A stretch of DNA of 64,000 nucleotides from Streptomyces sp. ITFR-21 (GTDB lineage Bacteria > Actinomycetota > Actinomycetes > Streptomycetales > Streptomycetaceae), in assembly GCF_031844685.1 (NCBI RefSeq), contig NZ_CP134605.1:2562001-2626000 (forward strand). The letters run 5' to 3'. The notes under the pieces are model-generated. The model was not told the DNA's origin. It ran no database searches and worked only from the letters and a program-made list of their open reading frames with translations. Below, in pieces: positions 27,854 to 37,107 of this stretch. A program made the position numbers and the translations under genes. The first letter of the stretch is position 1; every line of letters starts with the position of its first letter.

Positions 27854-28408
27854 TCAGCCGCCGTAGACGTGCGGCGCCAGGGTGCCGACAAAGGGGAGGT
27901 TGCGGTACTTCTCGGCGTAGTCCAGGCCGTACCCCACGACGAACTCGTTGGGGATGTCGAAGCCGGTGTACTTCACGTCGATCGTGACCTTGGCCGCCTC
28001 CGGCTTGCGCAGCAGGGTGCACACCTCCAGGGAGGCGGGGCCGCGCGAGCCCAGGTTGCTGATCAGCCAGGACAGCGTCAGGCCGGAGTCGATGATGTCC
28101 TCGACGATGAGCACGTCGCGGCCGGCGATGTCGGTGTCCAGGTCCTTGAGGATGCGGACCACCCCGGAGGACTTGGTGCCGGCGCCGTACGACGACACCG
28201 CCATCCAGTCCATCGTGACCTCGCTGGACAGGGCGCGGGCCAGGTCGGCCATCACCATCACGGCGCCCTTGAGCACGCCGACGATCAGCAGGTCCCTGCC
28301 CGCGTAGTCCCGGTCGATCTCCTGGGCGAGCTCGGCCAGCCTCGCGTCGATCTCTGCCTTGGAGAGAAGCACCTTTTCCAGATCGGCGCCCATGTCGTTC
28401 TCGTTCAC
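27854..28408 (-). CDS. hpt: Hypoxanthine phosphoribosyltransferase
   Basis: 184 residues. The PRPP-binding motif is [17 protein letters not shown], and the family pieces [17 protein letters not shown] and [11 protein letters not shown] are in place. It salvages hypoxanthine and guanine to IMP and GMP. GTG at 28406-28408 ([12 protein letters not shown]) is chosen over ATG at 28391-28393 because the short lead matches other streptomycete HPRTs. The gene is 28 bp after tilS, a widely conserved tilS-hpt-ftsH order. Confidence 0.95.
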   Translation of the reverse strand: MNENDMGADLEKVLLSKAEIDARLAELAQEIDRDYAGRDLLIVGVLKGAVMVMADLARALSSEVTMDWMAVSSYGAGTKSSGVVRILKDLDTDIAGRDVLIVEDIIDSGLTLSWLISNLGSRGPASLEVCTLLRKPEAAKVTIDVKYTGFDIPNEFVVGYGLDYAEKYRNLPFVGTLAPHVYGG

Positions 28409-28436
28409 TGCGCGGTACGTCCTCAGGTAAGCGGCT

Positions 28437-29432
28437 CTACGACGGCGAGAAGAACAGTCTGCCATTCGCCCTGTGGGCGGCGACGCCGCCCGGCAGGTTG
28501 AGCGCTTTCTGCCCGTGCCAGTCGGTGACCAGCCGGTCCACCTCCTCGATGTGGCGGGCGAAGAGGAAGCCCGGCGGGGAGCCGGCCGCGATGGCCGTCC
28601 GGCGCAGCACCCGCCGCCGGACCGCCGGGGGCAGCGCGCACAGCCGGGGCACGTCCAGACTGCCGTCCTCGGCCGCGGCCTCGTCCTGGGCGTCGGCCGC
28701 CCACTGGTCAAGGGCGTCGGCGTCGTCCCTGGACAGCTGGGCGGTACGGGCCAGCGCCTCGACCACGCCCTTGCCGAGCGACTTCTCCAGCACCGGCAGG
28801 GCTTCGTGCCGGACCCGGGAGCGGGTGTAGGCGGGATCCTGGTTGTGCGGGTCCTCCCACACGGTGATGCCCTGGGCCAGGCAGCCCTTGCGGACGGTGT
28901 CGCGGTCCAGCAGCAGGAAGGGCCGCCGGTAGCGCCCGCCGGTGCCGGAGACCGGCGCCATGCCGGACAGCGAGCGGGTGCCGGAGCCGCGGGCCAGGCC
29001 CAGCAGGACCGTCTCGGCCTGGTCGTCGCGGGTGTGGCCGAGCAGGACGGCGGCGGCGCCGCGCCGCTCGGCGGTGGCGTCCAGGGCGGCGTAGCGGGCG
29101 TCGCGGGCGGCGGCCTCGGGGCCGCCCTGGCGGCCGACGGTGACGCCCACCGCCTCCACCGGGTCCAGGCCGAGGTCGCGCAGCCGCTCGGCGACCTCGA
29201 CGGCCCGGCCGGCCGAACCGGCCTGCAGCCCGTGGTCGACGGTGACGGCTCCGCCGCGTACGCCGAGCCGGGGCGCTTCGAAGGCGAGGGCGGCGGCGAG
29301 CGCCATCGAGTCGGCTCCGCCGCTGCACGCGGCGAGCACCAGGGGGCGGGGTTCTGGGGACGCGGTGAGCACGTCGTGCAGGACGCGGCGGACCGCCAGG
29401 CGTATCGCCGCGACCGTGGGGTGAGGTCCCAT
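28437..29432 (-). CDS. tilS: tRNA(Ile)-lysidine synthase
   Basis: 331 residues. The ATP-pyrophosphatase P-loop is [17 protein letters not shown] near residue 37, followed by TVDHGLQ and [19 protein letters not shown]. It changes the wobble cytidine of tRNA-Ile(CAU) to lysidine so that AUA is read as isoleucine. ATG at 29430-29432. The C-terminal substrate domain is short, as is usual for actinobacterial TilS. Confidence 0.93.
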   Translation of the reverse strand: MGPHPTVAAIRLAVRRVLHDVLTASPEPRPLVLAACSGGADSMALAAALAFEAPRLGVRGGAVTVDHGLQAGSAGRAVEVAERLRDLGLDPVEAVGVTVGRQGGPEAAARDARYAALDATAERRGAAAVLLGHTRDDQAETVLLGLARGSGTRSLSGMAPVSGTGGRYRRPFLLLDRDTVRKGCLAQGITVWEDPHNQDPAYTRSRVRHEALPVLEKSLGKGVVEALARTAQLSRDDADALDQWAADAQDEAAAEDGSLDVPRLCALPPAVRRRVLRRTAIAAGSPPGFLFARHIEEVDRLVTDWHGQKALNLPGGVAAHRANGRLFFSPS

Positions 29433-29923
29433 GTCCGGTTCCCTCCAAGGGAGGTCGTGAGGGGCTTCGGTGAGCGCTTCGGGAGGCACCCCGGCGAGCG
29501 TGGGGGGCTTCTGAAGTGACGCAGGGTATTCAGATGGTGACAGAAGACCGGGCATTACCCGAGCATCGCACGCGTAACCCCACGCTTACGGTCCCTCGGA
29601 CGGGTGAACCGGTTGTCAGACGGTCGCTTTCCGTGGCCACCGGGGCGGGGCGGCGACGGCGACGGCGGCGTTCACAGGGTGCGGACGTGATGCGGACGGT
29701 GGTGGACGGCGGTGGTACGTGGCCCCGCGGGGAGCCGCCGGCTCCGGCGCCCGGCTCCGGGGCGTACGGCTCCGGGTGACGGCTCGGGCGGAGGTGCGGG
29801 CGGAGGTGCGGCTCCGGGGGGCCGGACCCGGCCGCGGGTTCGGCGGCCGGCTCCGGCGGCGGACCCGCCCGGGGAGCCGCCGGGCGGCGCCGGCGGCTCC
29901 CCGGGGGCGGGTCCGCGTCCCGC
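29433..29923. other. 491-bp intergenic region upstream of tilS
   Basis: From 29433 to about 29640 the sequence is relatively AT-rich (for example around 29520-29600) and should hold the promoter of the leftward tilS-hpt run. From about 29650 to 29860 it is composed of GCTCCGG and GCGGAGGTGC-like repeats without a credible frame. The last part is a hairpin described separately. Confidence 0.55.
29861..29914 (-). terminator. Long GC hairpin after the zinc metalloprotease gene
   Basis: The arm at 29861-29881 pairs with 29892-29914 over about 21 bp with a two-base bulge, and the loop is about 10 bases. It begins 10 bp beyond the stop at 29924 on the reverse strand, the expected place for the terminator of that gene. 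Confidence 0.75.
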
Positions 29924-31084
29924 TCACTCGCCGCGGCCGTGCACCCGGGTGATCCACTCCCCCGGCTTGGCGATCTCCGACTTGGTCGGCAGGGTGTTCG
30001 GCGAGGTCCAGACCCGGTTGAAGCCGTCCATGCCGACCTCCTCGACCACCGCCCGGACGAAGCGCTCGCCGTCCCGGTACTGCCGCATCTTCGCGTCGAG
30101 CCCCAGCAGTTTGCGCAGCACCTGGTCCAGGCGGCCGGCGCCGCTGGCCCGGCGCCGGGTGAACTTCTCCCGGATCTCCGCGACGGTCGGCACCACCAGC
30201 GGGCCGACGCCGTCCATCACGTAGTCGGCGTGGCCCTCCAGCAGCGACATCACCGCCGTCATCCGGCCGAGGATGTCCCGCTGGGTGGGTGTCTGCACCA
30301 GGTCCATCAGGCTGCGGCCGTCGTCGGAGTCCTCGTCCGCGGCGCCCGTGGAGTTCCCGCCGCTGAAGGACTGCACGGCCTGCCGCACCCGCTCGATCAC
30401 CGTGGAGGCGTCGAGCTCGGTCTCACCGAGGAACGACTGGATCTCGCCCTCGATGTGGTCGCGCAGCCACGGCACGGCGGAGAACTGGGTGCGGTGGGTC
30501 TCCTCGTGCAGGCACACCCACAGCCGGAAGTCGTGCGGGTCGACGTCGAGTTCCCGCTCGACGTGCACGATGTTGGGCGCCACCAGCAGGAGCCGGCCGG
30601 CCTTCGCCGCGCCGGGGCCCGGCTGCACCGGGCCGGCCGGCAGGTCCCGGCTGGGCGGCGCGAAGGTCTCGTACTGGCCGAGCACCCGGGAGGACAGGAA
30701 GCTCAGCAGCATGCCGACCTCGACGCCGGTGACCTTGCCGCCGACGGTGCCCAGCACCAGGCCGCCCGCGCCGCCCGGCCGGCGGGCCTGCATCTTCCCG
30801 AGCAGCGGTTTCATGACCTCGCGGAAGCCGGCCACATTCGCCTTCACCCACCCCGGCCGGTCCACGATCAGCACGGGGGTGCCGTGCGGGTCGGGTTCCT
30901 CGTCCCCGAACATCCGGGTGAACGCCCTGACGTGCGTCTCCGACGCCAGGGCGTGCTCCCGCAGTTCGGCCACGATCGCCCGCGCCTCGTCCCGGCTCAC
31001 CTCAGGCCCCGGCCGCGTCAGCCGCTGCGCGGTCGCCACGGCGAGGTTCCAGTCGACCATCTCGCTTCCACCGATGCTCGTCAT
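29924..31084 (-). CDS. Zinc-dependent metalloprotease of the DUF2342 / F420-associated family
   Basis: 386 residues. The zincin motif HEETH lies in FRLWVCLHEETHRTQF, and a second conserved segment LLEGHADYVMDGVG supplies the likely third ligand (Glu/His). The N-terminal MVDWNLAVATAQRL is characteristic of the actinobacterial DUF2342 family, often annotated as a coenzyme F420 biosynthesis-associated protein though a direct role is not shown. It sits between dacB and tilS, the usual place. The start may be the internal MVDWN (31058-31060), which has a better GGAAG ribosome site. Confidence 0.85.
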   Translation of the reverse strand: MTSIGGSEMVDWNLAVATAQRLTRPGPEVSRDEARAIVAELREHALASETHVRAFTRMFGDEEPDPHGTPVLIVDRPGWVKANVAGFREVMKPLLGKMQARRPGGAGGLVLGTVGGKVTGVEVGMLLSFLSSRVLGQYETFAPPSRDLPAGPVQPGPGAAKAGRLLLVAPNIVHVERELDVDPHDFRLWVCLHEETHRTQFSAVPWLRDHIEGEIQSFLGETELDASTVIERVRQAVQSFSGGNSTGAADEDSDDGRSLMDLVQTPTQRDILGRMTAVMSLLEGHADYVMDGVGPLVVPTVAEIREKFTRRRASGAGRLDQVLRKLLGLDAKMRQYRDGERFVRAVVEEVGMDGFNRVWTSPNTLPTKSEIAKPGEWITRVHGRGE

Positions 31085-31366
31085 GTCTTCACGGTACGTT
31101 GCCGCTCCCGCTTTGGGGGTTCCACCCGCGTCACCAAACCTCCCGGCCGGCGTCCTCCCCCCTCCCGGGGCTCCGGCCCGGCCCCCCTCCCCAACCCCGT
31201 TCTCCGGCCCGCTTGCCCGGCCCCGTTCTCCGGTTCCACGGCCGACCCGCACGGCCACGCGCTTCCCCGCGGCCCCGCCACAGGATCCGACCGCGGGTCC
31301 CGTGCCCTGCCGGCACCCGGGCCCTCCGCCGGCGCGAGGGGCTCGGCGAGGGGCGCCTTCCCGGGC

Positions 31367-32773
31367 TTAGGGGGTGAGGGCCGTGGCCAAGGCGTCGAGG
31401 GCGGATTGGGCCGCGGTCGGGGAAGGGGCGTGCTGGGTCATGAAGGAGAAGGCGAGGAGGCGGCCGGAGCGGGTGACGGTCGTGCCGGCGATCGTGTTGG
31501 TGCCGGTGAGGGTGCCGGTTTTGGCGTGGACGAGGCCGGCGCCGGGGGAGGCGTGGAAGCGAGCGGCGAGGGTGCCGGTGAAGGCGGCGACCGGGAGGCC
31601 GGTGAGGACGGGGCGGAGTTCGGGGTGGGCCGGGGAGGCGGCCAGCGCGAGGAGGCGGGCAAGGGTGAGGGGGGCGAGCTTGTCCGCGTGGTCCAGGCCG
31701 CTGCCGTCGTGGAAGTCCGCGCCGCCCAGCGGGACGCCGTAGCGGGTCAGGGCGGCTCGGATCGCCGCGGCGCCGCCGGCGAAGTTCGCGGGCAGCCCGG
31801 CGGCGCGGGCGGTCTGCCGGGCCAGCGCCTCGGCGAGATCGTTGTCGCTGTCGGTCAGCATCCGCTCCACCAGGTCCGACAGCGCCGCCGACCGGTGAAC
31901 CGCCAGCTGCGTGCCCCCGGCCCCGCTGCCTGGTTCCGGGTCGCCCTCGACCCTGATGCCGCGCTCGGCCAGCAGCCCGGCGAACCCGCTCGCCGCCGCG
32001 GCGGCCGGGTCGTACGCCCGCGGCGCGGGCCCGCTCCCGCTGCCGTCCAGCCGCCCGTCGCGCACCATCAGCGCCGTCACCGGCGCCAGGTTGTCGTTGG
32101 GCCCGATCGGGTGCAGCGTGGGCCCGGCGAAGAACGAGGTGTCGTACGCGAGGCGGACCGTCCTCGTACCGCCCGCCTCCAACGCCCGCGCGGTGTCGGC
32201 GGCGAGCCCGTCCAGCACCAGGGTGGGGTCGCCGCCGCCGACCAGCACGATCCGGCCGGGGCCCGTGGTGACCACGGCGGTGCTGAACCGGTGGCCGGGT
32301 CCGAGCGTGCCGAGGGCGGCGACGGCGGTGGCGAGCTTGGTGGTGGACGCGGGCGTGGAGACCGTACGGGCGTGGTGGTCGTAGAGCAGCCGGCCGGTGG
32401 CGACATCGACGACGGCCCCGGTGCGTACCGTGCCGAGGCCCGGCGCGGCCATCAGCGGGTCGAGCCGGCCGGCGAGCGCGGGGGCCGGGCCGCTCGCGGT
32501 CACCGGGACGGGGAGCAGGACGGGTGCGGCGGCGGGCGGCGGGGGCGCCGCCCTGGGTATCGGGCGGGCCGCGCGGCCCGGTTGCCGGTCCCGGGCGGCG
32601 GCGAAGGACCGTTCCGCCGTACGCTGACCTGACTCCCACGGCCCGGCCGCGGCAACCGCCCCGGCAGCCACTGCCAGACCCAGCGCGGCCGACCCCGCCA
32701 CGACCTGCCATGTCCTGCCGAGCGGCACCGGCGACCAGCCCCTTTCGCGACCACCCATCTGCGTGGGAGACAC
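31367..32773 (-). CDS. dacB: D-alanyl-D-alanine carboxypeptidase/endopeptidase (PBP4 family)
   Basis: 468 residues. After a short cytoplasmic tail and a membrane helix (about residues 22-44) comes the S13 peptidase fold with all three motifs: STTK (TPASTTKLATAVAAL), SDN (TDSDNDLAEAL) and KTG (VHAKTGTLTGTN). It trims or cleaves peptidoglycan cross-bridges outside the membrane. GTG at 32771-32773 is used; the ATG five codons later (MGGRERGW) is equally possible. It is divergent from ppa, with only 43 bp between the starts, so their promoters must overlap. Confidence 0.92.
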   Translation of the reverse strand: MSPTQMGGRERGWSPVPLGRTWQVVAGSAALGLAVAAGAVAAAGPWESGQRTAERSFAAARDRQPGRAARPIPRAAPPPPAAAPVLLPVPVTASGPAPALAGRLDPLMAAPGLGTVRTGAVVDVATGRLLYDHHARTVSTPASTTKLATAVAALGTLGPGHRFSTAVVTTGPGRIVLVGGGDPTLVLDGLAADTARALEAGGTRTVRLAYDTSFFAGPTLHPIGPNDNLAPVTALMVRDGRLDGSGSGPAPRAYDPAAAAASGFAGLLAERGIRVEGDPEPGSGAGGTQLAVHRSAALSDLVERMLTDSDNDLAEALARQTARAAGLPANFAGGAAAIRAALTRYGVPLGGADFHDGSGLDHADKLAPLTLARLLALAASPAHPELRPVLTGLPVAAFTGTLAARFHASPGAGLVHAKTGTLTGTNTIAGTTVTRSGRLLAFSFMTQHAPSPTAAQSALDALATALTP

Positions 32774-32816
32774 TTAACCACCCGCACTGTGCGCTGATTC
32801 ATGGAGGAGTAGGGCC

Positions 32817-33311
32817 TTGGAGTTCGACGTCACGATCGAGATCCCGAAGGGTTCGCGGAACAAGTACGAGGTGGACCACGAGACCGGTCGTATCCGCCTG
32901 GACCGCAGGCTCTTCACCTCGACCAGCTACCCGGCCGACTACGGCTTCGTCGAGAACACCCTCGGCGAGGACGGCGACCCGCTGGACGCGCTGGTCATCC
33001 TGGACGAGCCGACGTTCCCTGGCTGCCTGATCACCTGCCGGGCGATCGGCATGTTCCGGATGACGGACGAGGCGGGCGGCGACGACAAGGTCCTGTGCGT
33101 CCCCGCCTCCGACCCGCGGGTGGAGCACCTGCGCGACATCCACCACGTCAGCGAGTTCGACCGGCTGGAGATCCAGCACTTCTTCGAGGTCTACAAGGAC
33201 CTTGAGCCCGGCAAGTCCGTCGAGGGCGCCGACTGGGTCGGCCGCGCCGAGGCGGAGGCCGAGATCGAGGAGTCGTTCCGCCGGCTGAAGGACAAGGGCT
33301 CCGCCCACTGA
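32817..33311 (+). CDS. ppa: Inorganic pyrophosphatase
   Basis: 164 residues, family [38 protein letters not shown] and [13 protein letters not shown] carry the metal- and PPi-binding residues. It hydrolyses pyrophosphate to drive nucleotide-consuming biosynthesis. The start is TTG at 32817, preceded by GGAGGAG, an unusual start that fits the conserved N-terminus exactly. A strong terminator follows. Confidence 0.97.
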   Translation: MEFDVTIEIPKGSRNKYEVDHETGRIRLDRRLFTSTSYPADYGFVENTLGEDGDPLDALVILDEPTFPGCLITCRAIGMFRMTDEAGGDDKVLCVPASDPRVEHLRDIHHVSEFDRLEIQHFFEVYKDLEPGKSVEGADWVGRAEAEAEIEESFRRLKDKGSAH

Positions 33312-33621
33312 GCCCGGCTCCCGGCAGGGCCGGCCGTGCCGCGAAGGGCGGCTCGGGGAACCAATCCCCGGGCCGCCCTTCGGCGTGTCCGGCCGCATGG
33401 GTGACGGCCCGCGCGGCCGCGTGCCGGGGGCCGGCCAGGGGCTCGTGACGGGACGTCGGCGCGCGCGTACAGCCCTCGCCCCTGCGCCCGCGCCCGGCCC
33501 CTCCCCCGCCCCTGCCCGCCCGAAGCTCCGGCCCCGCCACACGCTCCGGCCCCGCCCGGATCCGGAGCCGCGCGCGCTCACACGGGGGGCGCGTCAGAGG
33601 TGGGACGTGGGTCCCCCGGGG
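33312..33621. other. 310-bp intergenic region between ppa and the LysE-type gene
   Basis: It contains the ppa terminator at its left end and otherwise C-rich sequence with no credible frame or recognisable site. The flanking genes are convergent. Confidence 0.6.
33342..33382 (+). terminator. ppa terminator
   Basis: A 17-bp stem (33342-33358 with 33366-33382) contains one G-T wobble and a loop of AACCAAT, about 30 bp after the ppa stop. Confidence 0.88.
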
Positions 33622-34392
33622 TCAGACCGTGCCGGCCAGCGAGAGTTTGGCCGCGAAGGCCAGGAAGACCGCGCCGGTGCCGGCGGAGAGGGTGGCGGCC
33701 AGGCGGGTGCGGCGGCGGAAGGTGCTGGCGAGGTAGCTGCCGGCGAATATGAGGGCGGTGAGATAGGTGATGGAGAGGACCTGGGCGCAGCTGCCGAGGA
33801 GGAGGAAGGACAGGGCGGGGTGCGGGTAGGCGGGGTCGACGAACTGCACGAAGAAGGCGATGAAGAAGAGGATCGCCTTGGGGTTGAAGAGGCTGACGAC
33901 GAGGGCGCGGCGGTAGGGGCGCTCCTCCTGGCGGGCGGGCGCGGCGCCCGGCCCGGCGGCCGGGGACGGCGGTTCCGCGGCCCGGGGCAGCGGATCGCCG
34001 GCCGGGGCGGGGGCGACAGCGGGGGCGGCGGCCGGCACGCGGGAGGCGGCCGCCGGGGACGGCGGGGCGGCGGCCGGCTTGGCCGCGCGGGAGCGCCATG
34101 TGCGGCGGGCGGTGCGGAGCATGCCGACGGCGAGCCAGGTCAGATAGCCCGCGCCGGCGAACTTGACCAGGTCGAAGGCGATCGGGCTGGCCTTGAGGAG
34201 TGAGGCGACACCCGCCGCGGAGAGGGTCATCAGGACGGTGTCGCCGCAGAGGACCCCGGCGGCGGCGCGGTAGGCGGTGCGGGGGCCGCGGCGAGCGGCG
34301 ACCGAGAGGACGTACAGGGAGTTGGGGCCGGGGAGCAGGACGATCAGCGCCACCCCCGCCAGGTACGTCGGAAGGTCGGTGGTCCCGAGCAT
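33622..34392 (-). CDS. LysE/RhtB-family amino-acid exporter
   Basis: 256 residues. The start YLAGVALIVLLPGPNSLYVL and LVVSLFNPKAILFFIAFFVQFVDP are the two signature regions of the family, which exports amino acids such as leucine or homoserine lactones as a dimer with about six helices. The loop between helices 3 and 4 (about residues 110-165) is a long Ala/Pro insert absent from typical members of about 210 residues. The ATG at 34390-34392 is used. Nothing adjacent indicates its substrate. Confidence 0.87.
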   Translation of the reverse strand: MLGTTDLPTYLAGVALIVLLPGPNSLYVLSVAARRGPRTAYRAAAGVLCGDTVLMTLSAAGVASLLKASPIAFDLVKFAGAGYLTWLAVGMLRTARRTWRSRAAKPAAAPPSPAAASRVPAAAPAVAPAPAGDPLPRAAEPPSPAAGPGAAPARQEERPYRRALVVSLFNPKAILFFIAFFVQFVDPAYPHPALSFLLLGSCAQVLSITYLTALIFAGSYLASTFRRRTRLAATLSAGTGAVFLAFAAKLSLAGTV

Positions 34393-34638
34393 GGCGTCAG
34401 AATGCCTTTCGAACAGCGGGGAGGTCCCGGGCCGCGGGGCGGCGGCTCGCGTCCGCGCCCCGATCCGCCGGCAGGCCCGCGCCCGGGACGGCTCGCCGCC
34501 CCCGTCAGCGTCCGCCCTGCCGACCGTCATGCCCCGGACTCTAGAGCGCCACGGACCGCCGGCTCCAACGCTTTTGCCGCCGGCCCGGACAGCGCCCGGC
34601 CGGCGGCCCCCGCGTACCGCCCCCACCGCCCCCGCCCG

Positions 34639-36045
34639 CTACTCCAGCCGCGGCTGCTGGGCCGGGACCGGGCAGATCCGGTAGCCCTCCTGGTCGAAGA
34701 CGTACAGGTACGCCAGGTCGACCAGCAGCGGCACCCGGTCGCCGCGCCGTACCCGGATGTCCGGGCCGGTACGGACGACGAGGTCGCCGGTCTGGGTCTC
34801 CGGCGGGGCCGCCGGGCGGTCCATCACCGTGACCGGGCCCTGGCCGGGGCTGTGCGCGGGCCGCGGCGGCACCCTGTCGTCGGCACCACCGTGGTCGCGT
34901 TCCATGACCGATGCCTGGAGCCGGCGGGCCGCCTTGTGCGCGAGCTTGCCGAGGCCGCTGGAGCCGCCCGCGGCCCGCCGGTTGCCGGCCCGGCTGCCGG
35001 TGCCGCCGACCGGCCGCGGCGACTCCAGCTCGGGCACGATGGCCGGCCGCGACCCGGTGTCGAGGTGTACCAGCGACTCGTGCCCCTGGTACTCCACGTG
35101 CTCCACGATGCCGCTGAGCACCACCTCACCGGCGTGCGCCTGGCTCGGCTGGGCGATCCGCACCGCCTCCGGGCGCAGACCGACGATGATCCGCCGGCCC
35201 TGCTGGATGCGCAGCATCTGGTGGTCGTAGCTGAGCGGCTCGGGCAGGGCGAGCCGCTGCCGCCCGAAGTCGATCCACATCCCGCCGGTCAGCGGGGCGA
35301 TCACGGTGGCCTGGAGCAGGTTGATCCGCGGGGTGCCGACGAAGGCGGCGACGAACACGTTCTCCGGCAGGTGGTACGCCTCACGCGGGGTGCTGATTTG
35401 CTGCAGCACGCCGCTGCGCATGATCGCCACCCGGTCACCGAGCGACATCGCCTCGGCCTGGTCGTGGGTGACGTAGACGGTGGTGACGCCCATGCCGTGG
35501 GTGAGCCGGGCGATCTCGGCGCGCAGGTGCGCGCGCAGCTTCGCGTCCAGGTTGGACAGCGGCTCGTCCATCAGGAAGACCGAGGGGTGGCGGGAGATCG
35601 CGCGGCCCATGGCGACGCGCTGCCGCTCGCCGCCGGACAGCTGCCCGGGGTAGCGGTCCAGGATCTCCTCGATCCCGAGGATACGGGCGGTCTCGTCGAC
35701 CCGGGGGCCGTGTTCCGCGCCGGGCATCTCGAAGCGCAGCGGGAAGCTGATGTTCTCCCGGCTGGTCATGCTCGGGTACAGGGCGAAGTTCTGGAAGACC
35801 ATCGCCATCCTGCGGTCGCCGGGGGCGAGGTCGTTGGAGTACTCGCCGTCGAGCAGCAGCTCGCCGGTGGTGATGTCCTCCAGCCCGGCGATCATCCGCA
35901 GCACGGTCGATTTGCCGCAGCCCGACGGACCCAGCAGGACCAGGAACTCTCCGGGGGCGATGTCGAGTGAGAACCGGTCCACGGCCGGCGACGGCTGCTT
36001 CGGGTAGTACTTGGAGACTTCGTGCAGGGTGATGGCGCGTGTCAT
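34639..36045 (-). CDS. ABC transporter ATP-binding protein, MsiK/UgpC-like, with an insert
   Basis: 468 residues. Walker A GPSGCGKST, signature LSGGERQRVAMGRA, Walker B VFLMDEPLSNLD and switch His VYVTHDQAEAM are intact. The C-terminal OB/TOBE region (LRPEAVRIA) is broken by an insert of about 75 residues (about 345-420) rich in Arg/Gly/Pro before the final FDQEGYRICPV strand. Closest in type to multi-use sugar-importer ATPases such as MsiK, which energise several unlinked transporters; no permease or binding-protein gene lies here, consistent with that. ATG at 36043-36045. Confidence 0.85.
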   Translation of the reverse strand: MTRAITLHEVSKYYPKQPSPAVDRFSLDIAPGEFLVLLGPSGCGKSTVLRMIAGLEDITTGELLLDGEYSNDLAPGDRRMAMVFQNFALYPSMTSRENISFPLRFEMPGAEHGPRVDETARILGIEEILDRYPGQLSGGERQRVAMGRAISRHPSVFLMDEPLSNLDAKLRAHLRAEIARLTHGMGVTTVYVTHDQAEAMSLGDRVAIMRSGVLQQISTPREAYHLPENVFVAAFVGTPRINLLQATVIAPLTGGMWIDFGRQRLALPEPLSYDHQMLRIQQGRRIIVGLRPEAVRIAQPSQAHAGEVVLSGIVEHVEYQGHESLVHLDTGSRPAIVPELESPRPVGGTGSRAGNRRAAGGSSGLGKLAHKAARRLQASVMERDHGGADDRVPPRPAHSPGQGPVTVMDRPAAPPETQTGDLVVRTGPDIRVRRGDRVPLLVDLAYLYVFDQEGYRICPVPAQQPRLE

Positions 36046-36374
36046 AACGGGAGCCGCCAGGTTGGTCGGACGCAGTGACGGGTGTCGTGCGGATGCGAGT
36101 GCGGATACGGGCTACGCATACGGATGCAGGGGGTGGTACGTGTACGGGTGGGGACACGGGTGCGGTTGCGGGCCGCGAGACGGCTGGTCCGCGACGGAAG
36201 GACGATACGGACCGTGGTGATGTTGCGTGACGTGCATGACATGCCTGACTTGCCGTGCTTGCTGCTGGACTTGCGCAACTTGAGTGGGTGTTCCGATGAC
36301 GCTGCGGAGAAGGTAGTCCACGAACGCCCGGTTGCGGAACGTTTGTGTCAACACCGGATTGATACTTTTGGATC
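36046..36374. other. 329-bp divergent promoter region
   Basis: It lies between the leftward ABC ATPase gene and the rightward DedA gene and should hold both promoters. The left part has short G-rich repeats of the type GCGGATACGGG. The right part (about 36225-36374) is distinctly AT-richer, including GTTTGTGTCAACACC and GATACTTTTGG just before the GTG at 36375. No site could be assigned with confidence. Confidence 0.5.
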
Positions 36375-37103
36375 GTGACGAACCTCGCGCTGGGCCCGAG
36401 CTGGCTCGACCCCGACCACCTGATCAACACATACGGCCTGTGGGGCGTACTGCTGATCGTGTTCGCCGAGTCCGGCCTGCTGATCGGTTTCTTCCTGCCG
36501 GGTGACTCGCTGCTGTTCACCACCGGTCTGCTCGTCGCGTCCGGCACCCTGCACCGGCCGCTGGCGCTGGTGGCGGTGTCGATCGCGATCGCGGCGGTGG
36601 CCGGGGAGCAGGTGGGCTATCTCTTCGGGCGCAAGGTCGGGCCCTCGCTGTTCCGGCGGCCGGATTCCCGGCTGTTCAAGATGGAGAACATCGAGAAGGC
36701 GCACGCATTCTTCGAGCACCACGGCCCCAAAGCCATCGTCATGGCGTGTTTCGTACCGGTGGTACGGACTTTCACGCCGATCGTGGCGGGCGTGAGCCGA
36801 ATGAACTACCGCACCTTTCTCACCTTCAACCTCATCGGCGGCACGATGTGGGGGGCGGGTGTCACGCTGCTCGGTTACTGGCTCGGGCAGATCTCCTTCG
36901 TCCGCGACAACATCGAGCCGATGCTCGTCCTGGTGGTGCTGGTCTCGGTGATCCCGCTCGCGGTCGAATTCCTGCGGTCGCGGGGCAAGGCCGGGCGGCC
37001 CGCCGCCGCGGGCGGCACCGGGCCGGATCCCGAGCGGGCCGACGCCGCCGATCTGCTGGCGCCGGCCGCGCGGGGCGGGCGGCACCGGGCGCAGAAGCGC
37101 TGA
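36375..37103 (+). CDS. DedA-family membrane protein
   Basis: 242 residues. FAESGLLIGFFLPGDSLLFT near the N-terminus and the conserved FVPVVRTFTPIVAGVSRMNY block define the DedA/VTT family, with about five membrane segments and a charged C-terminal tail. Members act as lipid scramblases or undecaprenyl-phosphate translocases in the cytoplasmic membrane. GTG at 36375. The ThrE-type gene starts 4 bp after its stop, so they are likely cotranscribed. A second DedA paralogue is at 46150. Confidence 0.9.
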   Translation: MTNLALGPSWLDPDHLINTYGLWGVLLIVFAESGLLIGFFLPGDSLLFTTGLLVASGTLHRPLALVAVSIAIAAVAGEQVGYLFGRKVGPSLFRRPDSRLFKMENIEKAHAFFEHHGPKAIVMACFVPVVRTFTPIVAGVSRMNYRTFLTFNLIGGTMWGAGVTLLGYWLGQISFVRDNIEPMLVLVVLVSVIPLAVEFLRSRGKAGRPAAAGGTGPDPERADAADLLAPAARGGRHRAQKR

Positions 37104-37107
37104 CGCT

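Noticed and set aside
36279..36285. CTTGAGT in the divergent ABC/DedA region as a half of an HspR HAIR site.
   Set aside because: The matching ACTCAAG half is not present at the expected 7-bp spacing.
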